Notes under the pieces: model-generated
Seen by the model: only the letters and a program-made list of their open reading frames with translations
What the model was told of the DNA's origin: nothing
The model's database searches: none
Shown: positions 1-6,497 of the stretch, in pieces
How positions within the stretch are numbered: position 1 is the stretch's first letter
Layout of the letters: each line of letters starts with the position of its first letter
Assembly: GCA_001462255.1 (NCBI GenBank)
Contig: LIUJ01000251.1
Span: 1-20,340 of the forward strand
Length of the DNA stretch: 20,340 bases
Source: Fibrobacteria bacterium GUT77
Lineage (GTDB): Bacteria; Fibrobacterota; Chitinivibrionia; Chitinivibrionales; Chitinispirillaceae
Direction of reading: 5' to 3'
Made by a program: the position numbers and the translations under genes

Positions 1-625
1 GGGCGTTCTCGGTATCGTTTCCGGCCAAATCAAGGGCAAGAGCGTTGCGAGCGCTGACATTTTCGGTAAGGGCGGTTTTGCCACAGACATTGACGCTATT
101 CTCTCCGGTGTCGGCGGTCTAAAGTCGGGTGGCGACGGCGGTGTCGGCCGTAAGGGCGTTGCCGGTATAGGTTACGGTTCCGGTTACGGTTCCGGCTTCG
201 GCGGCGGCGGCGGCGGCGTTGACGACTTGCTTGGCGGCCTTATGGGCGGGGGAGGCGGAGGTCTTGAGCTCAAGAAGAAAGGCGAGTTGAAAGTTTCCTC
301 ACCTGACTTTTTGAAGGGCGGCGCCTTAACCGGCGGGCGTAGCCGCGCGAGTATTCAGCGTGTGGTTATGCAGAATATGGCCGCACTGCGTTACGCTTAC
401 AACAAGCGTTTGCGTGAGAAGCCGGGTTTAACCGGTAAGATTACGGTTAAGTTCGCCATAGACGAGTTCGGTAAGGTAATCTTTGCTCAAGTTGTGGAGT
501 CTACAATGTCCGATTCCGAGCTTGAGTCTACGGTGGTTTCCCGTGTAAAAAGTTGGAACTTTGAGAAGATAGACAAGCCGGGAGACGTGACCGAGGTTAC
601 ATACCCGTTTGTCTTCTCGCAGTGA
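1..625 (+). CDS. AgmX/PglI (TonB C-terminal-like) Gly-rich protein, 5' truncated
   Basis: The reading frame is open from base 2 to the TGA at 623-625, so the start lies upstream of the window and about 207 residues are visible. The first 90 residues are Gly-rich low complexity, with GYGSGYGSGF and long poly-Gly runs. They are followed by a compact C-terminal domain of about 90 residues (IQRVVMQNMAALRYAYNKR, then GKITVKFAIDEFGKV, then a VKSWNFEKI strand). This is the AgmX/PglI and TonB-family C-terminal pattern: a helix, then strands spaced around a G-x-V-x-x-x-V-x-x-S core. Such proteins span the periplasm and couple ExbB/ExbD-type motors to the outer membrane, or belong to gliding and adhesion machinery. 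ExbB/ExbD-like genes would be expected upstream, outside the window. Family assignment is from pattern recognition; the specific partner is unknown. Confidence 0.8.
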   Translation, partial: GVLGIVSGQIKGKSVASADIFGKGGFATDIDAILSGVGGLKSGGDGGVGRKGVAGIGYGSGYGSGFGGGGGGVDDLLGGLMGGGGGGLELKKKGELKVSSPDFLKGGALTGGRSRASIQRVVMQNMAALRYAYNKRLREKPGLTGKITVKFAIDEFGKVIFAQVVESTMSDSELESTVVSRVKSWNFEKIDKPGDVTEVTYPFVFSQ

Positions 626-640
626 TCGAGTTGTGTTCCG

Positions 641-662
641 GGGGCGCGGTTTGCCGCGTCCC
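641..662. repeat. GC-rich palindromic repeat, copy 1
   Basis: The element is GGGGCGCGG, loop TTTG, then CCGCGTCCC. It forms a 9-bp stem with one G-T wobble. A second short perfect palindrome, CCGTGTTCACGG, follows immediately at 661-672. It lies 15 bases after the stop of the Gly-rich gene and could fold in its transcript, but there is no T tract, so it is a weak terminator candidate. The same sequence recurs 80 bp downstream, which marks it as a repeated element rather than a chance hairpin. Confidence 0.7.
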
Positions 663-720
663 GTGTTCACGGTCTTATCGGTTGATGCGCTTTTTGGTCG
701 ACGGCGTGTATATGTGCGTA

Positions 721-742
721 GGGGCGCGGTTTGCCGCACCCC
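721..742. repeat. GC-rich palindromic repeat, copy 2 (possible terminator)
   Basis: This copy is identical to the one at 641-662 for its first 17 bases (GGGGCGCGGTTTGCCGC) and ends ACCCC instead of GTCCC. The stem is 9 bp with one C-A mismatch and a TTTG loop. It is preceded by GTA and followed by TATGTTTT, a short T-rich stretch that could let it end transcription of the upstream gene. The two copies are exactly 80 bp apart. It resembles dispersed intergenic palindromes of the REP type; copy number in the genome cannot be seen here. Confidence 0.7.
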
Positions 743-783
743 TATGTTTTGTAGGTAAGTTCGGTTGTTATTGTTTATGATAT

Positions 784-834
784 ATAGGGGTTAAAGTCGT
801 TGACTTCGCTGAAACGGGCGATTTTGACCCCTAT
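784..834. repeat. imperfect inverted repeat in the 626-959 intergenic region
   Basis: The arms at 784-799 (ATAGGGGTTAAAGTCG) and 819-834 (CGATTTTGACCCCTAT) pair at 14 of 16 positions across a 19-base loop. A small inner hairpin, AAGTC-GTT-GACTT, overlaps the inner edge of the left arm. It sits 126 bases upstream of the barrel-protein start at 960. It may be a leader structure, a regulator-binding site or a remnant repeat; nothing in the sequence decides between these. Confidence 0.5.
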
Positions 835-870
835 CGTTTATATTACTTAGAAATTGATTTTTTTATTTTC

Positions 871-900
871 AAATAAAAGCAAATAAAAGCAAATAAAAGC
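871..900. repeat. three perfect tandem copies of a 10-bp AT-rich unit
   Basis: The unit AAATAAAAGC is repeated three times without change. It is preceded by a T-rich stretch (854-869) and followed by further A-rich sequence up to the ribosome binding site at 947. A 10-bp period puts each A-tract on the same face of the helix, so this DNA should be intrinsically curved. It lies 60 bp upstream of the start of a probably abundant outer-membrane protein, which fits an UP-element-like or architectural promoter role. That role is inference. Confidence 0.75.
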
Positions 901-946
901 AATAGCAAAAAATCAACATTCAAACATAAATACCAAAATACTAATT

Positions 947-952
947 AGGAGG
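947..952 (+). promoter_or_regulatory. ribosome binding site AGGAGG for the barrel protein
   Basis: A perfect AGGAGG lies 7 bases before the ATG at 960, which is directly followed by a second ATG codon. It is one of the strongest Shine-Dalgarno sites in the window and supports the start at 960. It contrasts with several other genes here that have no visible site. Confidence 0.75.
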
Positions 953-959
953 CATTATT

Positions 960-2279
960 ATGATGAAGAGAGCGCTTGCGGTTATTCTCGCGGCGGGGTT
1001 TGCTGTCGGTGTTTACGCTACGGACGCGCGTGTCGCTGTTATGGGTAGGCAATCGACGCCCTATTTTTATCGTGACGAGGTCAGCGTTTTTACCAATCCG
1101 GCGGACATGAGCTTGTATCCCAACCTAATTTACGGTTCTTTCGGATGGATGGATCCGAATAATTCCAGCGGTGGCAACGGAATGTTGAAAAACATGCAAC
1201 CGAACGATCCATTTTTCGGCGGGATGATTTCATACGGGTTTAGCGACGAGGAAAGCGGGCCTATGCTTTCGATAGGCGCGTATGTGAATCGACGGGACTA
1301 CATGCTTGATAAACTTATTACAGCCGGAGGGACCGGCTTAAGAGAATTGCCTATCGGTAGTATAGGCACTCCCGGAGCAACGAATGGAAGTAAACCTAAT
1401 CTCCTTGACCCGTACGGTAAGTTTGACGTTATGGTTGGGTACGATGTAGGCAATGGGTTTGCGATGGGTCTCGGTTTTTATACGGCGTATCAAAGTGTGC
1501 AGGTATCGGACGTGGTTAAAGACCAAACCGCGATTTATAAGGCTACGGCCGGTATAAACTATAACATTGAGCAGGGGCTTGATTTGGAGGCTTCCGTAAA
1601 CGGGGGTTTGACAAACGCCAGGTGGACGTATGAGGCGGTATCTGACGCGAGTTTGGCGGCGGAATTGGAAAATGATAAAACCAGACCGAGAGCCGAGCAA
1701 CTTCAGACTATCGTTTCCGACGGAGACTATTTCTTACGCGGCGATTTGCGTTTTTTCACCGCGGTTCCGGCTATCAACGGTTCTTTTGTGCCGCAGGTTT
1801 CGCTTACGTACATGACGCTCAATAAAGCCGACATTGTGGATGTTGCCGGCGGCGTGGGTATCAACATGAACATAGACCGCGGTTTCTTTTGGGCCGGTAT
1901 ACAAGGGATCTATACACAAGAGAACAGTAGCAGTAACGCGGGGACGAGCGGCGATCCGCAAAAAATCGGCGCGCGCCTGAGCTTCGGCATTGAGCGCAAC
2001 ATAGTGTGGGATTGGTTCTTGATTCGTGTGGGCGGTCAAAAAGAGTTCCAGTACCAAACGAAAACAACGACAAACGGAGATAAGAGCGAGTGGCTGGAAA
2101 ATCCGTCGTCCACTGGTGAGGACAACGATTTGGTCGGCCTTGGTTTCGGTATAAACATCGACAACCGTTTGAGGATCGATTTTGTGGCCTCGGAGGATTT
2201 GCCGTACACCCTAACCAACCTGATTTCCGGTTCTCAGTACCACTTGTTCAATAGGGTTAGCGCGACATATAGGTTTTAA
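960..2279 (+). CDS. exported outer-membrane beta-barrel protein, unknown function
   Basis: The product is 439 residues. It starts with a clear signal peptide (MMKRALAVILAAGFAVGVYA, probable cleavage before TDARV), and the start is fixed by AGGAGG at 947-952. The rest alternates short amphipathic strands with polar, Asn/Gly/Asp-rich loops and ends in SATYRF. A terminal aromatic residue is the usual beta-barrel insertion signal, so an outer-membrane porin-like or scaffold protein is the best call. The early TNPADMSLYPNL segment recalls the NPA motif of FadL/PorV-like barrels, but similarity beyond that is not evident. The gene stands alone between the repeat-rich region 626-959 and a double terminator at 2315-2389. 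The good ribosome binding site and strong terminators suggest high expression. I do not recognise a named family. Confidence 0.85.
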   Translation: MMKRALAVILAAGFAVGVYATDARVAVMGRQSTPYFYRDEVSVFTNPADMSLYPNLIYGSFGWMDPNNSSGGNGMLKNMQPNDPFFGGMISYGFSDEESGPMLSIGAYVNRRDYMLDKLITAGGTGLRELPIGSIGTPGATNGSKPNLLDPYGKFDVMVGYDVGNGFAMGLGFYTAYQSVQVSDVVKDQTAIYKATAGINYNIEQGLDLEASVNGGLTNARWTYEAVSDASLAAELENDKTRPRAEQLQTIVSDGDYFLRGDLRFFTAVPAINGSFVPQVSLTYMTLNKADIVDVAGGVGINMNIDRGFFWAGIQGIYTQENSSSNAGTSGDPQKIGARLSFGIERNIVWDWFLIRVGGQKEFQYQTKTTTNGDKSEWLENPSSTGEDNDLVGLGFGINIDNRLRIDFVASEDLPYTLTNLISGSQYHLFNRVSATYRF

Positions 2280-2314
2280 AATGAAAAGACAAGGTTAAAG
2301 TCGAACTTAAAGGG

Positions 2315-2357
2315 GAGGGAAACAAGCGCCGCAACGCGGCGCACCTTTCCCTCGTTT
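2315..2357 (+). terminator. long terminator hairpin after the barrel gene
   Basis: The outer arms GAGGGAAA (2315-2322) and TTTCCCTC (2346-2353) pair perfectly. They enclose a second perfect stem, GCGCCGC (2326-2332) with GCGGCGC (2336-2342). GTTTT follows directly. It lies 36 bases after the stop at 2279 and is well formed enough to end transcription of the barrel gene. Confidence 0.8.
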
Positions 2358-2358
2358 T

Positions 2359-2390
2359 ATAAAAACCGGTAAAAAACACCGGTTTTTATT
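2359..2390. terminator. second, bidirectional-looking terminator hairpin
   Basis: The perfect 12-bp arms ATAAAAACCGGT (2359-2370) and ACCGGTTTTTAT (2378-2389) are separated by the 7-base loop AAAAAAC. The A-rich and T-rich outer arms give it a U tract when transcribed from either strand. It begins 6 bases after the previous hairpin, forming a tandem terminator. Confidence 0.8.
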
Positions 2391-2398
2391 CTTTAAAA

Positions 2399-2524
2399 TT
2401 TCGACTACACTCACCGTGTTTATTGAGCCAAAGGGCACTTAGCCGCCTACCCTGCGGGGGGGATAAAGACCCCTTCGCAACGCCTCCGTAAACAAGCGTC
2501 TATCGGTCATTGAGCTTGTTGAAA
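2399..2524. repeat. possible small interspersed element with imperfect inverted ends
   Basis: The left end at 2399-2416 (TTTCGACTACACTCACCG) resembles the reverse complement of the right end at 2504-2524 (CGGTCATTGAGCTTGTTGAA, one more base follows) when a few gaps are allowed. The 87 bases between carry no plausible gene. The remainder of this 356-base gap (2525-2635) holds a short hairpin, CGCC-GC-TTTG, and an AT-rich leader to the next gene. The element could be a non-autonomous mobile or structural intergenic repeat; other genomic copies would be needed to prove it. Confidence 0.35.
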
Positions 2525-2635
2525 GCCGCGCCGTAAAAACAAAAAGCAAGCGCCGCTTTGCGTGGCGGGACGTCAACACAAAAAAATTAACTCGGATATT
2601 AATTTTTGGCGCCCATATATTATTTTAATACAATC

Positions 2636-3025
2636 ATGATCAATACCATACTAAGATACATATTATTAACGCTGTTCGCTCTCCTTTGGCTTTCTTGTGC
2701 CGAGAGCGACGACGTGATACGCGGTAAGCTGGATGTCATTCTTATAGACGACTTGGCGGCCATTGTAGACAGCGTTGCGGCGGTAGCGCTTATCGATAAG
2801 CCTTACTTTGAGCTTGTTTCCTACAAGGAGTACGACGAGGGGGCGTACTCGCGCATGGCCGTCGCGGATTTTTTCTTTCTTAAACCCTTAGCGGGGGTGG
2901 AAAAGAAGATTAGGCGTAAGTACCGTTATCATCGTCGTTTGGGGATGTGGGATAGGTACCACAACAAATACTATACGGTTGTGCCGGATGCCGATAGTAG
3001 CGCGGAAGGCAGGGGTAATGAGTAG
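2636..3025 (+). CDS. small predicted lipoprotein, unknown function
   Basis: I place the start at the ATG at 2636 (129 residues). This gives a textbook lipoprotein signal, MINTILRYILLTLFALLWLSC, in which Cys21 would be lipidated. A TTG at 2606 would add ten residues and is less convincing. No Shine-Dalgarno site is visible; the leader is AT-rich with a TACAAT hexamer just before the ATG. The mature part is acidic at first (DDVIRGKLDVILIDDL), has a hydrophobic middle with a striking DFFFLKPL stretch, and ends with a basic aromatic segment (KIRRKYRYHRRLGMWDRYH). I recognise no domain. Its stop overlaps the start of the TPR gene by 8 bases, so the two are co-translated, and it probably serves the same envelope function as the TPR and lytic transglycosylase proteins. 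Confidence 0.75.
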   Translation: MINTILRYILLTLFALLWLSCAESDDVIRGKLDVILIDDLAAIVDSVAAVALIDKPYFELVSYKEYDEGAYSRMAVADFFFLKPLAGVEKKIRRKYRYHRRLGMWDRYHNKYYTVVPDADSSAEGRGNE

Positions 3026-4097
3026 GGAAATTTTTATAATTGCCGTGTTGGCGCTGTCGTTTGTCCGCGCCGAGGTTTCGGCGCAACCGCAACAGTTGCC
3101 CGCCGATATGCACGGTTGGGCATCGGCCAGTATTGAGCGCGTCTTTCGGGAGGACTACAAGGGCGCCGAGGAGGAGGCCAAAAAGATATTGCGCGCCTAC
3201 CCGGAGCACCCCGCCGGATACTTCTTCATGGCCGCCGTGGCCGAGTCGTGGATGCAACGCTACCAGTCCAACAAGCGTGAAGCCGAGTTTTATCGCTTTT
3301 GCGACCAAGCCGTTGAGAAGGCCGAAAAAATACTTGCCGCCGAACAAAGCGACGATTGGGCGAGATTCTTTATGGGCGGCGCCGAGGGATACAAGGGGAC
3401 CTTTGAGGCGCGTTACGAGCGCTACATTACGGCCTTTCGCTACGGTTGGAAGGGGGTTTCCATATTCCTTAAGATGGCATCCGGTGGAAGCAACAATCCC
3501 GATATAAATTTCGGCATAGGTACCTACGATTATTGGCGTAGCGCTCTTATGAAGATGCTTTGGTGGATGCCCGGCGTGGAGGACAAGCGTGAGATTGGGA
3601 TAGAGAAGCTTAAAGGGGTAATCAAGAACGGCGTTTACACACGCGCCGCCGCCGGTTGCGTTTTGATAGACGTGTACTTGAACGAGAAGCGCTATGAGGA
3701 CGCGCTTGGCGTAGCGAATGATATGTGTAAGAAGTATCCCAAGGCGTTGGCGTTTATGTGGGGTCGCGCCGTCGCCTTACACGGTCTAAAGCGTTATGAG
3801 GAGGCCGTCGCGGCCTACAAAGCCATATACGCGAAGTGTGAGAACGATCAGGGTACGAATCACTACAACGCCGTTAAGGCGAGGGTAGGTATGGCGAGGG
3901 CGTTTTTTGCGTTGGGCAGAAACGTTGAGGCGCTTGAGCAGGCGAGCGCCGCGGGTAACTACCCGCTATCCAAGGATATAAAAAAGCGTTTGGATTCGGA
4001 TTTGTCGGAGGCCAATACCATAAGGAAGCGCGCCGGAGGCAAAGGCGGGGGCGACGGCGGCGGTGGAGAAGAGTTGGCGTCTGAGGGTGGGGTGTAG
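3018..4097 (+). CDS. exported tetratricopeptide repeat protein
   Basis: The product is 359 residues when started at the ATG at 3018. That start is preceded by AGGGG and gives a clear signal peptide (MSREIFIIAVLALSFVRAEVSA, then QPQQL). An upstream GTG at 2979 would place 13 residues before the signal and is rejected. TPR-like helical pairs run through most of the chain. Examples are DYKGAEEEAKKILRAYPEHPAG near residues 39-60 and KRYEDALGVANDMCKKYPKA and KRYEEAVAAYKAIYAKC near residues 230-280. A conserved-looking core, FGIGTYDYWRSALMKMLWW, lies in the middle. The last 20 residues are Gly-rich. TPR proteins of this kind are periplasmic scaffolds. The 8-base overlap with the lipoprotein upstream and 5-base gap to the transglycosylase gene downstream suggest one operon acting on the cell wall. 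Confidence 0.85.
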   Translation: MSREIFIIAVLALSFVRAEVSAQPQQLPADMHGWASASIERVFREDYKGAEEEAKKILRAYPEHPAGYFFMAAVAESWMQRYQSNKREAEFYRFCDQAVEKAEKILAAEQSDDWARFFMGGAEGYKGTFEARYERYITAFRYGWKGVSIFLKMASGGSNNPDINFGIGTYDYWRSALMKMLWWMPGVEDKREIGIEKLKGVIKNGVYTRAAAGCVLIDVYLNEKRYEDALGVANDMCKKYPKALAFMWGRAVALHGLKRYEEAVAAYKAIYAKCENDQGTNHYNAVKARVGMARAFFALGRNVEALEQASAAGNYPLSKDIKKRLDSDLSEANTIRKRAGGKGGGDGGGGEELASEGGV

Positions 4098-4102
4098 GCC
4101 TA

Positions 4103-6418
4103 ATGGGTACAAATTTAAAATCAATGTCAACGTCAATATCCGATTCCTTTGCCGCGAAAGCAACGGGATTCATTGTTGTTTTGTTATTGTGCGTAGTATG
4201 CTCAATCCGTACCCTTGCCGCCGGTCCTTCTCCGCGTTTGCCCGGCGCGGAGAGTTGGGCGGGGGCGCGTGAAATATCCGCCGGCGCTTACGACGCCGCC
4301 CTCTCCGCCGTTAACGGGGATACCGTTGCCAAGGTTGACACGCTTCTGCGACTGTACAAGGTTGGAGTGATAAACGCGCGGTTGGGCAATAGAGCGGAGG
4401 CGCTTGCCGCGTTCAACGCGGTCAATCGGGCCAGTCCGGTTTTGGCTCCGCTTGCCATGGAGCAGATAGGGGATATGGCGGCGGTTGAGGGGGAAGGGGC
4501 GCTTGCGGTGGCCGCCTACGCGTCGGCCCTCAAGACGGCGGGGCTTCCCGCCAAGTATCGCCGGTACGTGTTCTCCAAGATCAAGCCGCAATTGGATAGG
4601 GGGGCATCCATACCTACCGATCCGTCTTGGCTTGACGAGTATAGGAAGTGGGAGCGTACGCAACGGCTCTACGACGCCGCCGGTTTGGAGGCGATCTGCG
4701 ATTCGCTTGTGGCCGCCGGTCGCGTGGCCGAAGCCGATTCTATCCTTGAAAGGTATATGCCGGATCTTGATAAGCGCTCCGCTTGCCGCTTTGTTGATCG
4801 AGTTTTCGGCAAACGCGCTTCCGACACTACGCTTGTTACCACGAAATTTTTGTTTTCTATGGCGAGGCAATCGGCCGGGTGCCGCAATTTTGCCATGTCG
4901 GAGAGGTTGTTTCAACAGGCGCGGAAGCGCGCCGATTTTGCCGTTGTGCCGGCTAAAGACGCGGCGCGGCTTCTGGGGGATATAGCCTTTGGGCGCGAGC
5001 AGTGGCAGGATGCCGCGGATTACTATAAAAAGTACGACGCCGCCTACGGTTCGGATTCGGATGTTCTTATGAATATTGCCCGCGCGTACCGCAATCTCGG
5101 TTTGGACGCTCAGGCGCAAGTTTGGTACGATCGTCACGTGGAGCGTTTTCCAAATCATCAAAAGACACAGGAGATTTTGTGGTTGCGCGCTTGGAATTTT
5201 GAGGAGGCGGGAGATTATAAGTCGGCGGCGGCGGGTTATCGGCGTGTTTTCGGCACCAAGGGCAAGCGGACGGAAGAGGCCTATTTGCGTCACGCGCTCT
5301 GTTACTACCGGCGGGGTCTTTATGACAGTACCGTTGCCCATTTAGAGGCGTTTAAGAGGAAGTTTCCGCAGTCGGAGTATATGTGGGCCGGGATGTTTTG
5401 GCAAGGGAAGAGCTATGCGGCCAAGGGGCGTGTAGCGGAAGCGCATAAGGTGTGGGGGGAGATAGCGCGTCTTGACCCGACCGACTATTACGCGCATAGG
5501 GCGAGGCAGTTGATGGGTACGAACGTTGACAGCGCGGCGGGCGGGATGTTGTTTGGGGGGCGGGTAGCCGCGCGTATGGACGAAGCGCGGTTGCGGGCTT
5601 GGCTTGACTCGTTGACGCCGTGGTCGAAGAAGAAGTTGTTCGGCAAAGATAGCGTTGATTTGGTGCGCGGCGCGGCTTTGCTCATGGCGGCGCGTCCGGC
5701 GGCGGCGGAGATGTTTTTGGATAGGTTCGAGAGCGGTTACGCCGAAAATTTGCAGTTGCAGTACGATTTGGCGTGCGGTTACGCCATAGCCGGTAGCAAG
5801 GCGCTCTCTTTCCGAGTCGCCCGTAGGCTGGGGTGGCGTATTCCTTTGGATAGCAGGGAGGGTAGGCCGCTTCAGCTGATGTCGGTGCTTTTTCCGCCGT
5901 TTTATTCGTCGGAGATAAGCAAATACGCCGCGCGTTTCGGCGTCGACCCGTTATTTGTTAGCGCCGTTATGCGGCAGGAGAGTATCTTCGATTACAAGAT
6001 CGTCTCGTCGGCGGGCGCCGTCGGGTTAATGCAGATAATGCCTACGACGGGGGAGGGGATAGCGCGTGAGTTGAATGAGGCGTTTGCCGTGGAGTCGCTC
6101 TACAATTACGAGACGAACATCCGCTACGGGGCCTTTTACCTGAAGAAACGCTCGGTGCAGTTTGAGGGCGACAAGGTGCTTGTACTGTGCAGTTACAACG
6201 CCGGCGCGCACAACGCGGTCAAGTGGCGCGACAGGAATAAGCACCTTGAGCGTGACCTGTTCGTGGAGGATGTGGGTTTCTTCGAGACTCGGGGGTATGT
6301 AAAGAAGGTGATGGGCAACTATTGGACGTATCAGGCGCTGTTCAAGACGCCGGGATATGAATACGAAGAGTCGGGTTTTGAGGGCGGATACTGGGGGCGC
6401 GTTATGGAAGAAAAGTAA
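4103..6418 (+). CDS. Slt-like soluble lytic murein transglycosylase with TPR-type superhelix
   Basis: The product is 771 residues. An N-terminal export signal (hydrophobic FIVVLLLCVVCSI, cleavage likely near TLAA-GPSP) follows a polar stretch; the second Met at 4124 is an alternative start. Residues about 60-590 are TPR-like helical repeats, as in the U-shaped superhelix of Slt70. The C-terminal part is a GH23 SLT domain. It begins near FPPFYSSEISKYAARFGVD and carries the catalytic motif MRQESIFDYKIVSSAGAVGL with Glu626 as the general acid, then MQIMPTTG and the conserved CSYNAGAHN. It cleaves the MurNAc-GlcNAc bond of peptidoglycan, forming 1,6-anhydro ends, in the periplasm. E. coli Slt70 is 645 residues, so this protein has a longer helical part. 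It lies 5 bases after the TPR gene and closes the operon. The fold call is secure; its physiological role (turnover or secretion-gap opening) is open. Confidence 0.92.
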   Translation: MGTNLKSMSTSISDSFAAKATGFIVVLLLCVVCSIRTLAAGPSPRLPGAESWAGAREISAGAYDAALSAVNGDTVAKVDTLLRLYKVGVINARLGNRAEALAAFNAVNRASPVLAPLAMEQIGDMAAVEGEGALAVAAYASALKTAGLPAKYRRYVFSKIKPQLDRGASIPTDPSWLDEYRKWERTQRLYDAAGLEAICDSLVAAGRVAEADSILERYMPDLDKRSACRFVDRVFGKRASDTTLVTTKFLFSMARQSAGCRNFAMSERLFQQARKRADFAVVPAKDAARLLGDIAFGREQWQDAADYYKKYDAAYGSDSDVLMNIARAYRNLGLDAQAQVWYDRHVERFPNHQKTQEILWLRAWNFEEAGDYKSAAAGYRRVFGTKGKRTEEAYLRHALCYYRRGLYDSTVAHLEAFKRKFPQSEYMWAGMFWQGKSYAAKGRVAEAHKVWGEIARLDPTDYYAHRARQLMGTNVDSAAGGMLFGGRVAARMDEARLRAWLDSLTPWSKKKLFGKDSVDLVRGAALLMAARPAAAEMFLDRFESGYAENLQLQYDLACGYAIAGSKALSFRVARRLGWRIPLDSREGRPLQLMSVLFPPFYSSEISKYAARFGVDPLFVSAVMRQESIFDYKIVSSAGAVGLMQIMPTTGEGIARELNEAFAVESLYNYETNIRYGAFYLKKRSVQFEGDKVLVLCSYNAGAHNAVKWRDRNKHLERDLFVEDVGFFETRGYVKKVMGNYWTYQALFKTPGYEYEESGFEGGYWGRVMEEK

Positions 6419-6422
6419 AATG

Positions 6423-6451
6423 TTGCGTTATCGGCCGTCAATAGGTATATT
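6423..6451 (+). promoter_or_regulatory. candidate sigma70-type promoter for the propeller gene
   Basis: TTGCGT (6423-6428) and TATATT (6446-6451) are separated by 17 bases and followed by an AT-rich stretch. This would start transcription near 6458, about 40 bases before the ATG at 6498. The preceding gene ends at 6418, so the promoter would uncouple the exported-protein group from the transglycosylase operon. The match is moderate and untested. Confidence 0.3.
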
Positions 6452-6486
6452 ATTATATATAGCGTTTACGTCAAAAAATCACCCCA

Positions 6487-6493
6487 AAGGAGG
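6487..6493 (+). promoter_or_regulatory. ribosome binding site AAGGAGG deciding the propeller gene start
   Basis: AAGGAGG lies 4 bases before the ATG at 6498. It selects this ATG, which begins a good signal peptide, over upstream in-frame starts (for example the ATG at 6420) that lack a site and give no signal at the N-terminus. Confidence 0.65.
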
Positions 6494-6497
6494 AGTT

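Noticed and set aside
180..265. Gly-codon repeat as a separate noncoding repeat
   Set aside because: It is in frame within the AgmX/PglI-type gene and encodes an expected Gly-rich linker.
2979..3017. GTG start for the TPR protein
   Set aside because: It would put a polar stretch before the signal peptide. The ATG at 3018 has AGGGG upstream and gives the typical short overlap with the lipoprotein gene.
4202..5341. Long minus-strand open frame of 379 codons
   Set aside because: It lies entirely antisense to the lytic transglycosylase gene, is rich in Arg/Pro/Gly typical of shadow frames in this GC range, and has no recognisable domain.
6420..6497. Upstream starts for the propeller protein
   Set aside because: They would bury the signal peptide about 26 or more residues inside, whereas the ATG at 6498 has a strong ribosome binding site.
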